A DNA stretch of 64,000 nucleotides from assembly GCF_024169655.1 (NCBI RefSeq), contig NZ_JALJWV010000001.1:6244001-6308000 (forward strand), read 5' to 3'. A program made the translations under genes and the position numbers. Positions 8,333-17,955 of the stretch are shown piece after piece (position 1 is the first letter of the stretch; each line of letters begins with the position of its first letter). The DNA is from Pseudomonas marginalis. Its GTDB lineage: Bacteria; Pseudomonadota; Gammaproteobacteria; Pseudomonadales; Pseudomonadaceae. The notes below the pieces were generated by a model, which made no database searches, had not been told where the DNA came from, and saw only the letters and a list, made by a program, of their open reading frames with translations.

Positions 8333-10224
8333 GCGCTTTGCTCCAACTGACGGCCCGCGCCGCGTTTTTTCAAATGAATCATCAACAGCGAAATGGCTGC
8401 CGGGGTGACGCCGGGAATACGTGAAGCCTGGCCCAAGGTTTCCGGCCGAGTTATCCCCAGCTTGCTTTGGATTTCTTTCGACAGCCCGGAAATCCCGGTG
8501 TAATCGATATCCACAGGCAGCTTGATGTCTTCACTGGCGCGCAGACGAGCGATCTCATCCTGCTGGCGATCAATGTAACCGGCGTACTTGGTTTTGATTT
8601 CGACCTGTTCGGCGACCTGTGGATCGTCTGCACCGCCGCCGGTCACTTCAACCAGGCCGGCGTAATCGATTTCCGGACGGGACAGCAGGTTCAGCAGGTT
8701 GTACTCGTGGGTCAGCGGCGTGCCGAATTTTTCGGCGATCGCGTCGCCTTGCTCGGTGCCCGGGCGAACCCAGGTGCTTTTCAGGCGTTGCTCTTCCAGG
8801 TCGATGCTTTCGCGTTTTTTGCAGAAAGCCGCCCAACGCGCGTCATCCACCAAGCCCAACTCGCGGCCTTTTTCGGTCAGGCGCAGGTCGGCGTTGTCTT
8901 CACGCAGGATCAGACGGTATTCCGCCCGCGATGTGAACATTCGGTATGGTTCCTGGGTGCCCAGGGTGATCAGGTCGTCAACCAACACGCCGATGTACGC
9001 TTCATCGCGACGCGGGCACCAGCTGTCTTTGCCCTGTGCGCGCAACGCGGCGTTGGTCCCGGCCAGCAAACCTTGGGCGCCGGCTTCTTCGTAACCGGTG
9101 GTGCCGTTGATTTGCCCGGCGAAGAATAGACCGCCGATCACCTTGGTTTCCAGGCTGTATTTCAGGTCACGCGGGTCGAAGTAGTCGTACTCGATGGCGT
9201 AGCCGGGACGCACGATGTGCGCGTTTTCCATGCCGCGAATCGATTGCACGATCTGGATTTGCACGTCGAACGGCAGGGACGTGGAAATCCCGTTCGGGTA
9301 CAGCTCGTGAGTGGTCAAGCCTTCGGGCTCGATGAAGACCTGGTGGCTTTCCTTGTCGGCAAAGCGGTGGATCTTGTCTTCGATCGACGGGCAATAACGT
9401 GGCCCGATACCTTCGATCACCCCGGAATACATCGGCGAACGGTCGAGGTTCGCCGCGATGATTTCGTGGGTACGGGCGTTGGTGTGGGTAATCCAGCAGC
9501 TCACCTGTTTCGGGTGCTGTTCTTTCGAGCCCATGAACGACATCACTGGAATCGGGGTATCGCCGGCCTGCTCGGTCATCACCGAGAAATCTACGGAACG
9601 GCCATCGATTCGCGGCGGCGTGCCGGTTTTCAGGCGACCGACCCGCAGCGGCAGTTCGCGCAGGCGTTGTGCCAGGGCAATCGACGGCGGATCGCCGGCT
9701 CGGCCACCGGAATAGTTCTGCATGCCGATGTGGATAAGTCCGCCGAGGAAGGTACCGGTGGTCAACACCACGGATTCTGCGAAGAAACGCAGGCCCATCT
9801 GGGTGACAACACCGCGTACCTGGTCCTGTTCGACGATCAGGTCATCGGCGGCTTGTTGAAATATCCACAGGTTCGCCTGGTTTTCCAGGGTTTCACGTAC
9901 CGCCGCCTTGTACAGGATGCGGTCGGCTTGTGCCCGAGTAGCACGCACGGCGGGGCCTTTGCGGCTGTTCAGCACACGAAATTGGATACCACCTTTGTCG
10001 GTGGCCATTGCCATGACGCCGCCAAGGGCGTCGATTTCCTTGACCAGATGGCTTTTGCCGATGCCGCCAATGGCAGGGTTGCAACTCATGGCACCAAGGG
10101 TTTCCACGTTGTGCGTCAGCAACAGGGTTTTTACGCCCATGCGTGCTGAGGCCAGTGCTGCCTCGGTACCGGCATGACCGCCGCCGATGACGATCACTTC
10201 AAAACGGGAAGGGAAATCCACCAC
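8329..10224 (-). CDS. mnmG: tRNA uridine-5-carboxymethylaminomethyl modification enzyme MnmG
   Basis: FAD-dependent enzyme (631 aa) that works with MnmE to make (c)mnm5U34 in wobble positions of several tRNAs. The N-terminal FAD site GGGHAGTEAA is near residue 14. The family signature GPRYCPSIEDK and a C-terminal helical MnmE-binding domain (ending AGRQLEQSA) are present. Length matches the family. MnmE is encoded 537 bases upstream on the same strand, beyond a DnaA-box cluster. Confidence 0.97.
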   Translation of the reverse strand: MVDFPSRFEVIVIGGGHAGTEAALASARMGVKTLLLTHNVETLGAMSCNPAIGGIGKSHLVKEIDALGGVMAMATDKGGIQFRVLNSRKGPAVRATRAQADRILYKAAVRETLENQANLWIFQQAADDLIVEQDQVRGVVTQMGLRFFAESVVLTTGTFLGGLIHIGMQNYSGGRAGDPPSIALAQRLRELPLRVGRLKTGTPPRIDGRSVDFSVMTEQAGDTPIPVMSFMGSKEQHPKQVSCWITHTNARTHEIIAANLDRSPMYSGVIEGIGPRYCPSIEDKIHRFADKESHQVFIEPEGLTTHELYPNGISTSLPFDVQIQIVQSIRGMENAHIVRPGYAIEYDYFDPRDLKYSLETKVIGGLFFAGQINGTTGYEEAGAQGLLAGTNAALRAQGKDSWCPRRDEAYIGVLVDDLITLGTQEPYRMFTSRAEYRLILREDNADLRLTEKGRELGLVDDARWAAFCKKRESIDLEEQRLKSTWVRPGTEQGDAIAEKFGTPLTHEYNLLNLLSRPEIDYAGLVEVTGGGADDPQVAEQVEIKTKYAGYIDRQQDEIARLRASEDIKLPVDIDYTGISGLSKEIQSKLGITRPETLGQASRIPGVTPAAISLLMIHLKKRGAGRQLEQSA

Positions 10225-10347
10225 GCACCTCGTGCCTGCTTATGTAGGTAATTAGGAATTGATTGGTTGAGCTGGTTTTAGAGCTTTGGCGGCAAGTATA
10301 GGGACTTAGCCCTTCCTAAAGAACCCTTTGCACAAAATTTAACCAGC

Positions 10348-10754
10348 TGTGGATGAATCACAGACAATAGAAATTAAAAGAGAGAAATATATTAAATCTT
10401 TGTTTTTATGTTTATTTTTACTGAGCCTACTTTCTGTGGATAGATCTCTACAGCCCTTAATTTACGTTGTGTACAGCGATTCAAAAGTCTGTGGTCATGT
10501 GCCCATGAGCGGCGTGGATAAGTGCTCTAAGCCTGTGGATTAAACAGGTGGTTATCCACAGAGGGGTTTTTGCTCAGGTTTCAAGGCCTGTTATCAACCG
10601 AGCACAAGGGCGGTTATTCACAGGGCTTAATCCACAGAAATAGACGCACCAACGCAAATTGCGCCCACGGCAAAGCCGCCAATGGCTTGGTCATGGGAGG
10701 GAAGCGGTTGAAATAACGGAAACAGACAGGCACGAATGGCCTGTCTGTGGACAA
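10348..10754. other. Cluster of DnaA-box-like 9-mers between mnmE and mnmG
   Basis: This gene-free gap (10225-10761) holds TTATCCACA at 10552-10560 and TTATTCACA at 10614-10622, both matching TTWTNCACA. Six boxes with one mismatch lie at 10348 (TGTGGATGA), 10435 (TGTGGATAG), 10513 (CGTGGATAA), 10534 (TGTGGATTA), 10628 (TAATCCACA) and 10746 (TGTGGACAA). An AT-rich run at about 10369-10425 resembles an unwinding element. It may be an accessory origin, a DnaA titration site or a mnmG regulatory site. The arrangement mirrors the dnaA-side oriC. Confidence 0.6.
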
Positions 10755-10761
10755 CGAAGGA

Positions 10762-12132
10762 TTATTTACCGATACAGAAGCTGGAAAAGATCCGTCCCAG
10801 CAGATCATCCGAGCTGAACGCACCGGTGATCTCGCCCAACAGTTGCTGCGCCTGGCGTAAATCCTCAGCCAGCAGCTCACCGGCGCCCGCCAAGGTCAGC
10901 TGTGCCCGACCGTGCTCCAGCGCCGTACTGGCATGGCGCAGCGCCTCCAGGTGCCTGCGACGGGCACTGAAACTACTTTCCGAGGTCTGCTCATAGCCCA
11001 TGCAGGCTTTGAGGTGTTCACGCAGCAACTCCAGACCATCCCCGGCCGACTTGGCGCTCAGGCTGATAGTAACGTGGCCATCCGCGCTGGTTTCCATGGC
11101 AATGGCTTCGCCGGTGAGATCGGCCTTGTTGCGGATCAAGGTGACTTTGGCCGGGTCGGGCCGTTGCTCGAGGAATTCCGGCCACAGGGCGAACGGGTCC
11201 ACCGCCTCGGGCGCGGTGGCGTCTACCACCAGCAGCACGCGGTCGGCTTCGCCGATGGCCTTGAGGGCACGCTCCACGCCGATCTTTTCCACTTGGTCGT
11301 CGGTGTCACGCAGGCCGGCGGTGTCGACGACGTGCAGCGGCATGCCGTCGATGTGGATATGTTCGCGCAGGATATCCCGGGTGGTGCCGGCAATCTCGGT
11401 AACGATCGCCGCCTCACGGCCCGCCAGGGCATTGAGCAGGCTGGATTTGCCGGCGTTGGGGCGCCCGGCAATCACCACGGTCATGCCGTCACGCAACAAC
11501 GCGCCCTGCCCGGCTTCGCGCAGCACTGTGGATAACTCGTCGCGGACTTTATCCAGCATCGCCAACACATGGCCATCGGCAAGGAAGTCGATTTCTTCTT
11601 CCGGAAAATCAATCGCCGCCTCCACATAGATGCGCAGGCTGATCAGTTGCTCGGTCAGGTTATGCACACGCAGGGAAAATGCCCCCTGCAGCGAGCGCAA
11701 GGCATTGCGCGCCGCCTGTGCAGAACTGGCCTCGATCAAATCGGCAATGGCTTCGGCCTGGGCCAGGTCGAGTTTGTCGTTGAGGAATGCACGCTCGCTG
11801 AATTCTCCCGGCCGGGCCAGGCGACAGCCCAGTTGCAGGCAGCGCTGCAGCAACATATCCAGTACGACGGGGCCGCCGTGGCCCTGCAGTTCAAGGACAT
11901 CTTCACCGGTAAAGGAATTTGGGCCCGGGAAATAGAGGGCCAGGCCTTCGTCCAGCACCTGGTTGTCGGCATCCAGAAACGCGCCGTAATGGGCATAGCG
12001 CGGCTTCAATTCACGACCGCTGATGGCCTTGGCGGCGATGCCGGCGAGCGGCCCGGAAATTCGAACGATACCGACTCCGCCGCGACCCTGTGCGGTCGCG
12101 ACAGCAGCGATGGTTTCACGAGGAGCGCTCAT
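10762..12132 (-). CDS. mnmE: tRNA modification GTPase MnmE
   Basis: GTPase (456 aa) that partners MnmG in wobble-uridine modification. It has an N-terminal tetrahydrofolate-binding domain, a central helical domain and an inserted G domain. G motifs seen are GRPNAGKSSL (G1), GTTRDI (G2), DTAGLR (G3) and NKAD (G4). The C-terminus ends in the family-defining CIGK. The start MSAPRETIAA is chosen over a six-codon longer frame. Formerly trmE/thdF. Confidence 0.97.
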   Translation of the reverse strand: MSAPRETIAAVATAQGRGGVGIVRISGPLAGIAAKAISGRELKPRYAHYGAFLDADNQVLDEGLALYFPGPNSFTGEDVLELQGHGGPVVLDMLLQRCLQLGCRLARPGEFSERAFLNDKLDLAQAEAIADLIEASSAQAARNALRSLQGAFSLRVHNLTEQLISLRIYVEAAIDFPEEEIDFLADGHVLAMLDKVRDELSTVLREAGQGALLRDGMTVVIAGRPNAGKSSLLNALAGREAAIVTEIAGTTRDILREHIHIDGMPLHVVDTAGLRDTDDQVEKIGVERALKAIGEADRVLLVVDATAPEAVDPFALWPEFLEQRPDPAKVTLIRNKADLTGEAIAMETSADGHVTISLSAKSAGDGLELLREHLKACMGYEQTSESSFSARRRHLEALRHASTALEHGRAQLTLAGAGELLAEDLRQAQQLLGEITGAFSSDDLLGRIFSSFCIGK

Positions 12133-12163
12133 CAGCAGGTTCCAGAACAAAAGTGACGGAAAG

Positions 12164-12187
12164 CAAAACGCCCCACTAGGGGGCGTC
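12164..12187 (-). terminator. Rho-independent terminator after yidC
   Basis: A 7-bp GC stem (ACGCCCC 12168-12174, GGGGCGT 12180-12186, 5-base loop) is followed on the minus strand by TTTGCTTT. It sits between the yidC stop and mnmE, so it ends the rpmH-rnpA-yidD-yidC unit. A perfect DnaA box (TTATCCACA, 12196-12204) lies beside it. Confidence 0.7.
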
Positions 12188-12211
12188 TTGAGTGGTTATC
12201 CACAGAGTAAG

Positions 12212-13894
12212 TTACGCCTCGGCTTTTTTGGTAGCCGCTTCGATCTTACGCGTGATGTACCACTGTTGAGAGATCGACAACACGTTGTTGACCACCCAGT
12301 ACAGCACCAGACCAGCCGGGAACCACAGGAAGAAGAAGGTGAAGATGATTGGCATCATTTTCATCACCTTGGCCTGCATCGGGTCCGGCGGCGTCGGGTT
12401 CAGGCGCTGCTGGATGAACATGGTCGCGCCCATGATGATCGGCAGGATAAAGAACGGGTCTTTGATCGACAGGTCAGTTATCCACAGCATGAACGGCGCC
12501 TGGCGCATTTCCACGCTTTCCAGGAGTACCCAGTACAGCGACAGGAACACCGGCATCTGTACCAGAATCGGCAAGCATCCACCCAGCGGGTTGATCTTCT
12601 CTTTCTTGTACAGCTCCATCATGGCCTGCGACATTTTCTGCCGGTCATCGCCATGTTGTTCTTTCAGTGCGGCCAGTTTCGGGGCCACGGCACGCATGCG
12701 CGCCATCGATTTGTAGCTGGCGGCCGACAGTGGGAAGAAGATCCCCTTGATCAGCATCGTCAGGAAGATGATCGAGAAGCCCCAGTTGCCGACGATGCTG
12801 TGGATATGTTGCAGCAGCCAGAAGATCGGCTGGGCAATGAACCACAGGATGCCGTAATCCACAGTCAGTTCCAGACCTGGGGATAACTCTTTGAGCACAG
12901 CCTGGCTTTTCGGGCCGGCGTACAGGGTCGCGCTGGTTTCAGCCTTGGCACCTGGCGCGACGGTCAACGCCGGGCCAGTAAAGCCAATGATGTAGTTGCC
13001 CTGGCTGTCCTTGCGGGTTTGAACCAGATTGGCTTCACCCCTGTTCGGAATCCAGGCGGTCACAAAGTAGTGTTGCAACCAGGCAACCCAACCACCTTGG
13101 ACGGTTTCTTTCAGCGCGCCCTTGTCGATATCTTTCATCGACACTTTTTTGTACGGCTCGTTACTTGTCCACAGGGCGGCGCCCAGGTAAGTCGCGGTGC
13201 CGGTGGCGGTGCTGGAAGAAGGATCCGAGCTGCCATCACGCTTGAGCTGGGCAAACAGGTTGCCGCTCCACGGTTTGTTGCTTTCGTTGTCGATCAGGTA
13301 AGTGACCTTCAAGTCGTACAAACCACGGGTGAAACTGAAGCGTTTGATGTAATTGACGCCGTCGAGGCTGAATTTCAGGTCGACGTTCAACTGGTTCTGG
13401 CCGTCTGCCAGTTGATAAGTCTTCTGTTCGGTCGAATAAACCGGACGACCGGTAGCACGTGCATCAGGACCGTTGGTGCCGGTCAGGCCGCTTTGGGCCA
13501 GATAAACGCGTTCGCCACCGTTATCGAACAGCTGGAACGGAACATCCGGATGGTCTTGGCGACGTGGATACAGCGGCAGTTTCAGCTGCGCGATATCACC
13601 ACCTTGTGGATCGATAGCCAGGTCGAGCACATCCGTTTTCACATGGATGAGGTCTTTATTGGTGACAACTGGCGTTTCTACAGGGGCGCTTGTCTCGCCA
13701 TTCGCGCTGGGAACATCGGCACTCGCGGACGCATTGTTACCCAGCGGGGTGTCCGGAATAGCCGGCGCAGCCTGATTGGCAGCAACATTCTGAGTCGGCA
13801 GGGCAGCTTGGCCGTAGTCCTGGTTCCACTTAAGAACCATGACGTAGGACACGATTGCCAGGGCGACGATCAGGATCGTGCGTTTAATATCCAT
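12212..13894 (-). CDS. yidC: Membrane protein insertase YidC
   Basis: Inner-membrane insertase/chaperone (560 aa) that acts with SecYEG or alone, for example on subunit c of ATP synthase. An N-terminal anchor (MDIKRTILIVALAIVSYVMV) is followed by a long periplasmic beta-rich domain. The conserved C-terminal block of five membrane helices includes IIFLTMLIKGIFFPL and GGCLPILVQMPVFLSLY. The C-terminus is Lys-rich (ATKKAEA). It lies 2 bases after yidD. Confidence 0.97.
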   Translation of the reverse strand: MDIKRTILIVALAIVSYVMVLKWNQDYGQAALPTQNVAANQAAPAIPDTPLGNNASASADVPSANGETSAPVETPVVTNKDLIHVKTDVLDLAIDPQGGDIAQLKLPLYPRRQDHPDVPFQLFDNGGERVYLAQSGLTGTNGPDARATGRPVYSTEQKTYQLADGQNQLNVDLKFSLDGVNYIKRFSFTRGLYDLKVTYLIDNESNKPWSGNLFAQLKRDGSSDPSSSTATGTATYLGAALWTSNEPYKKVSMKDIDKGALKETVQGGWVAWLQHYFVTAWIPNRGEANLVQTRKDSQGNYIIGFTGPALTVAPGAKAETSATLYAGPKSQAVLKELSPGLELTVDYGILWFIAQPIFWLLQHIHSIVGNWGFSIIFLTMLIKGIFFPLSAASYKSMARMRAVAPKLAALKEQHGDDRQKMSQAMMELYKKEKINPLGGCLPILVQMPVFLSLYWVLLESVEMRQAPFMLWITDLSIKDPFFILPIIMGATMFIQQRLNPTPPDPMQAKVMKMMPIIFTFFFLWFPAGLVLYWVVNNVLSISQQWYITRKIEAATKKAEA

Positions 13895-13896
13895 GA

Positions 13897-14142
13897 TTAC
13901 TCGGCCATCGAAGAAGAACGGGAGGTAGGGATAGGTGGAACCGGGTCATAACCACCGGGATTCCACGGATGACAGCGACCTAAACGACGAAAGGTCAGCC
14001 AGCCACCGCGCAGAAGACCATGATTTTCTATGGCCTCTAACGCGTAGCAGGAACAACTGGGGTAGAAACGACAGTGGTTGGCCATCAGAGGACTAATGGC
14101 ATAGCGGTAAAACTGGATCGGAACGAGGGCCAGTTTACGCAT
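13897..14142 (-). CDS. yidD: Membrane protein insertion efficiency factor YidD
   Basis: Small protein (81 aa) with the family pattern YPSCSCYALEAI followed by GRCHPWNPGGYDPVP. YidD is membrane-associated through an N-terminal amphipathic helix and assists YidC-dependent insertion. It overlaps the 3' end of rnpA by 8 bases and abuts yidC, the standard order rpmH-rnpA-yidD-yidC. Confidence 0.95.
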   Translation of the reverse strand: MRKLALVPIQFYRYAISPLMANHCRFYPSCSCYALEAIENHGLLRGGWLTFRRLGRCHPWNPGGYDPVPPIPTSRSSSMAE

Positions 14143-14539
14143 CGGTGCTGTCTACCCCTACAGTTTCGGTGCTGACTACTGGTGCTGGCGTGTGGGTACG
14201 CGCCAAACGTTTCCAGAGCTTGCCGAAATGCTGAATCAATTCGGGGTTTTCTACGTCCCCCAAGCCTTTGCGCGCGACGATAACAATATCCCAACCAACC
14301 AGAGTGTCCTGGTGGAGGCGAAACGATTCGCGCATCAGACGCTTGAGGCGATTGCGCTCAACGGAGAGCTTTACGCTCTTCTTGCCGATCACCAGCCCGA
14401 GACGGGGGTGATCCAGATCGTTGTTACGCGCAAGGAGCAGGAGATTTTTCCCCGGAACCTTGCCGGTGGGGGAGTCAAAGACTGCCTTGAAGTGCCGGGG
14501 GGTTAGCAGACGCTTTTCCCGACTGAAGTCCTGACTCAC
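14135..14539 (-). CDS. rnpA: Ribonuclease P protein component
   Basis: Basic protein subunit of RNase P (134 aa), which removes 5' leaders of pre-tRNAs with the catalytic RNA. The signature SVERNRLKRLMRESFR contains the RNR motif. The start is taken as GTG at 14539 (VSQDFSREKRLL), 16 bases after rpmH. The frame stays open 32 codons further upstream, but that part is antisense-free read-through of rpmH in another frame and has no family match. Confidence 0.93.
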   Translation of the reverse strand: MSQDFSREKRLLTPRHFKAVFDSPTGKVPGKNLLLLARNNDLDHPRLGLVIGKKSVKLSVERNRLKRLMRESFRLHQDTLVGWDIVIVARKGLGDVENPELIQHFGKLWKRLARTHTPAPVVSTETVGVDSTDA

Positions 14540-14555
14540 CACCAGTACCGGATTA

Positions 14556-14690
14556 TCAAACTGCCAGACGCGCACGACCTTTGGCGCGGCGACGCGACAG
14601 GACTGCACGGCCGTTCTTGGTAGCCATGCGAGCACGGAAGCCGTGAGTACGGGCGCGTTTGATGGTGCTTGGTTGGAAAGTACGTTTCAT
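14556..14690 (-). CDS. rpmH: 50S ribosomal protein L34
   Basis: A 44-residue, highly basic ribosomal protein; the translation starts MKRTFQPSTIKRARTHGF and ends RRRAKGRARLAV before TGA at 14556-14558. Length and sequence match L34 exactly in kind. It is the first gene of the rpmH-rnpA-yidD-yidC unit and borders the oriC region. It is too short for routine ORF cut-offs. Confidence 0.97.
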   Translation of the reverse strand: MKRTFQPSTIKRARTHGFRARMATKNGRAVLSRRRAKGRARLAV

Positions 14691-14860
14691 GGCGTTGTTA
14701 CCTGGTTCGTCCACAACGGGCCGGAATGGCCCCCGTTTTAAGAGACCGGCGATTCTAGAGAAAGCAAGCCTCTAGGTCAATTTCCAACCAGCTTTTCCTT
14801 GAATTAGTTCTTTGCAGGGCATCAGCGCTTTTCTGTCCGACCGCCGTCCAGAGGCAATGG

Positions 14861-15209
14861 CATAGATATAAAAATAAAGAAGGAAGTTATTTAAAGCTTT
14901 TCTGTAAAGCTTATAAAAGCTAGGCAGGCAATCTTCTGTGGATAACTACCTCAAGGCCATATTCTACGTGATGTACAGAGAATGACAACACGGGGGAGAA
15001 ACGGTGCTCTGCCTGTGCTGCGCTGTCGGATAAGCTGTGGGTGGAATGGGTTGTTATCCACAGGCCAGTTACCCACAGACTTTCGACCCCACTTGTACAA
15101 CGAGCTCAGGGGCGCTTATCCACAGAGCTTATGCACAGACCATTGGTCGCCTTTATTCACGTTAAGGCGTTGATTTTGGCTGGCCTGTGCGCAACCTACA
15201 TGTGGATAA
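14861..15209. other. oriC: Chromosomal replication origin oriC (rpmH-dnaA interval)
   Basis: The 585-base gap 14691-15275 has an AT-rich stretch at about 14861-14930 (unwinding element candidate), then DnaA boxes. Exact matches to TTWTNCACA are at 14937-14945 (reverse), 15054-15062, 15116-15124, 15129-15137 and 15201-15209 (reverse). One-mismatch boxes are at 15069-15077 and 15153-15161. The location between rpmH and dnaA is the known oriC position in Pseudomonas. The box at 15201 lies 67 bases before dnaA and may also serve autoregulation. Confidence 0.9.
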
Positions 15210-15275
15210 GTGGACGGCTGACCGCTACAATGGCGGCTGTTTTTGCCTCACCGGCTTTCAACTTAGGGGATATCC

Positions 15276-16793
15276 GTGTCAGTGGAACTTTGGCAGCAGT
15301 GCGTGGAGCTTTTGCGCGATGAGCTGCCTGCCCAGCAATTCAACACCTGGATCCGTCCGCTACAGGTCGAAGCCGAAGGCGACGAGTTGCGTGTCTACGC
15401 ACCTAATCGTTTTGTTCTCGACTGGGTCAACGAGAAATACCTGAGCCGCGTTCTCGAATTGCTCGATGAACATGGCAACGGTCTCGCGCCCGTGCTCTCT
15501 CTATTAATAGGCAGCAAACGTAGCTCCGCCCCTCGCGCTGCTCCGAATGCGCCATTGGCGGCGGCTGCGTCGCAATCCCAGGCGGCGACCGCACCGGTCA
15601 ACAACACGCCAGCGCCTGCGCCGACAGCTTCGAAATCGTCGGCTCAGAAAAACGCGCCGGCCAACGAAGAGCCGTCCCGCGACAGCTTCGATCCGATGGC
15701 GGGTGCCAGTTCCCAGCAAGCACCGGTTCGCGCCGAACAGCGCACCGTGCAGGTTGAAGGCGCGCTCAAGCACACCAGCTACCTCAACCGTACCTTTACC
15801 TTTGAAAACTTCGTCGAGGGTAAATCCAACCAGTTGGCCCGCGCGGCCGCCTGGCAAGTGGCGGACAACCCCAAGCATGGTTACAACCCGCTGTTCCTTT
15901 ATGGTGGCGTTGGCTTGGGTAAGACGCACTTGATGCACGCGGTGGGTAACCATCTATTAAAGAAGAACCCGAATGCCAAGGTCGTGTACCTGCACTCGGA
16001 GCGCTTCGTGGCTGACATGGTCAAGGCCCTGCAGCTCAACGCTATCAACGAATTCAAGCGGTTCTACCGTTCCGTGGATGCTTTGCTGATCGATGACATT
16101 CAGTTTTTCGCGCGCAAGGAACGTTCCCAGGAAGAGTTTTTCCACACCTTCAACGCCTTGCTCGAAGGCGGCCAGCAGGTCATCTTGACCAGCGACCGCT
16201 ACCCGAAGGAAATCGAAGGCCTGGAAGAACGCTTGAAGTCGCGCTTTGGCTGGGGCCTGACCGTGGCTGTCGAGCCGCCGGAACTGGAAACCCGCGTAGC
16301 GATCTTGATGAAAAAGGCCGATCAGGCGAAAGTCGATCTGCCACACGACGCCGCGTTCTTCATCGCCCAACGCATTCGCTCCAACGTGCGTGAGCTGGAA
16401 GGCGCACTCAAGCGGGTCATCGCGCACTCGCACTTCATGGGCCGCGACATCACCATCGAGCTGATTCGCGAATCCCTGAAAGACCTGCTGGCACTGCAGG
16501 ACAAACTGGTGAGTGTGGATAACATCCAGCGCACCGTGGCCGAGTACTACAAGATCAAGATTTCCGACCTGCTGTCCAAGCGCCGTTCGCGTTCGGTGGC
16601 TCGTCCGCGTCAGGTGGCCATGGCACTCTCCAAAGAGTTGACCAACCACAGCCTGCCGGAAATCGGCGATGTCTTCGGTGGTCGCGACCACACCACGGTC
16701 TTGCACGCATGCCGCAAGATCAACGAACTTAAGGAATCCGACGCGGATATTCGCGAGGACTACAAGAACCTGCTGCGTACACTGACTACTTGA
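15276..16793 (+). CDS. dnaA: Chromosomal replication initiator protein DnaA
   Basis: AAA+ initiator (505 aa) that binds DnaA boxes and melts oriC. It has domain I at about 1-85 and a low-complexity Ala/Pro/Gln/Ser linker at 85-160. The AAA+ domain has Walker A GGVGLGKT at 210-217 and Walker B LLIDDIQFF. Domain IV carries the signature GGRDHTTVLHACRKI. It starts at GTG 15276 behind AGGGGA at 15264-15269. It is first in dnaA-dnaN-recF-gyrB. Confidence 0.98.
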   Translation: MSVELWQQCVELLRDELPAQQFNTWIRPLQVEAEGDELRVYAPNRFVLDWVNEKYLSRVLELLDEHGNGLAPVLSLLIGSKRSSAPRAAPNAPLAAAASQSQAATAPVNNTPAPAPTASKSSAQKNAPANEEPSRDSFDPMAGASSQQAPVRAEQRTVQVEGALKHTSYLNRTFTFENFVEGKSNQLARAAAWQVADNPKHGYNPLFLYGGVGLGKTHLMHAVGNHLLKKNPNAKVVYLHSERFVADMVKALQLNAINEFKRFYRSVDALLIDDIQFFARKERSQEEFFHTFNALLEGGQQVILTSDRYPKEIEGLEERLKSRFGWGLTVAVEPPELETRVAILMKKADQAKVDLPHDAAFFIAQRIRSNVRELEGALKRVIAHSHFMGRDITIELIRESLKDLLALQDKLVSVDNIQRTVAEYYKIKISDLLSKRRSRSVARPRQVAMALSKELTNHSLPEIGDVFGGRDHTTVLHACRKINELKESDADIREDYKNLLRTLTT

Positions 16794-16831
16794 TGACACC
16801 AGCGCAGCTTATTAAGGCAAGGGACTAGACC

Positions 16832-17935
16832 ATGCACTTCACCATTCAACGCGAAGCCCTGTTGAAACCCCTGCAACTGGTCGCAGGCGTCGTCGAGCGC
16901 CGACAGACCTTGCCGGTACTTTCCAACGTATTACTGGTTGTCGAAGGCCAGCAATTGTCCCTGACCGGTACCGACCTGGAAGTCGAACTGGTGGGTCGTG
17001 TTCAGTTGGAAGAGCCCGCTGAACCTGGCGAGATCACTGTGCCTGCGCGCAAGCTGATGGATATCTGCAAGAGCTTGCCCAACGACGCGCTGATCGACAT
17101 CAAGGTCGATGAGCAGAAGCTGGTGGTCAAGGCCGGTCGCAGCCGCTTCACCTTGTCGACCTTGCCGGCCAATGATTTCCCAACTGTGGAAGAAGGCCCG
17201 GGTTCGCTGACCTGCAGCCTGGAGCAAAGCAAACTGCGCCGTTTGATCGAGCGCACCAGCTTCGCCATGGCCCAGCAGGACGTGCGTTATTACCTTAACG
17301 GTATGTTGCTGGAAGTATCGGAAGGCATTATTCGCGCCGTGGCCACCGACGGTCACCGCCTGGCTATGTGTTCGATGAAGGCCGATATCGGTCAGCCGGA
17401 CCGTCACCAGGTGATCGTGCCGCGCAAAGGTATCCTCGAACTGGCGCGCCTGCTCACCGAGCCGGATGGCAACGTCAGCATCGTCCTGGGCCAGCACCAC
17501 ATCCGCGCCACCACCGGCGAGTTCACCTTCACCTCCAAGCTGGTTGACGGCAAGTTCCCGGATTACGAGCGCGTACTGCCTAAAGGTGGCGACAAGCTGG
17601 TGGTCGGTGATCGCCAGGCCCTGCGTGAAGCGTTCAGCCGTACTGCGATTCTGTCGAACGAAAAGTACCGGGGTATTCGCCTGCAACTGGCCAACGGCCA
17701 ACTGAAGATCCAGGCCAACAACCCGGAGCAGGAAGAAGCGGAAGAAGAAGTGGGCGTCGACTACAACGGCGGTTCGCTGGAAATCGGCTTTAACGTGAGC
17801 TACTTGCTCGACGTGCTGGGTGTGATGACCACCGAACAGGTTCGCCTGATTCTGTCTGACTCCAACAGCAGTGCGCTGGTGCAAGAATCCGACAACGATG
17901 ACTCGGCTTACGTTGTTATGCCGATGCGTCTGTAA
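16832..17935 (+). CDS. dnaN: DNA polymerase III subunit beta (sliding clamp)
   Basis: Ring-shaped processivity clamp (367 aa, three repeated domains, dimer). It begins MHFTIQREALLKPLQLVAGV and ends DDSAYVVMPMRL, whose terminal MPMRL is the conserved clamp-loader/partner-binding end. Length is typical. A 38-base gap after dnaA and 20 bases before recF suggest one operon. Confidence 0.98.
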   Translation: MHFTIQREALLKPLQLVAGVVERRQTLPVLSNVLLVVEGQQLSLTGTDLEVELVGRVQLEEPAEPGEITVPARKLMDICKSLPNDALIDIKVDEQKLVVKAGRSRFTLSTLPANDFPTVEEGPGSLTCSLEQSKLRRLIERTSFAMAQQDVRYYLNGMLLEVSEGIIRAVATDGHRLAMCSMKADIGQPDRHQVIVPRKGILELARLLTEPDGNVSIVLGQHHIRATTGEFTFTSKLVDGKFPDYERVLPKGGDKLVVGDRQALREAFSRTAILSNEKYRGIRLQLANGQLKIQANNPEQEEAEEEVGVDYNGGSLEIGFNVSYLLDVLGVMTTEQVRLILSDSNSSALVQESDNDDSAYVVMPMRL

Positions 17936-17955
17936 TCATGCTCAGCAGAAGCTAG

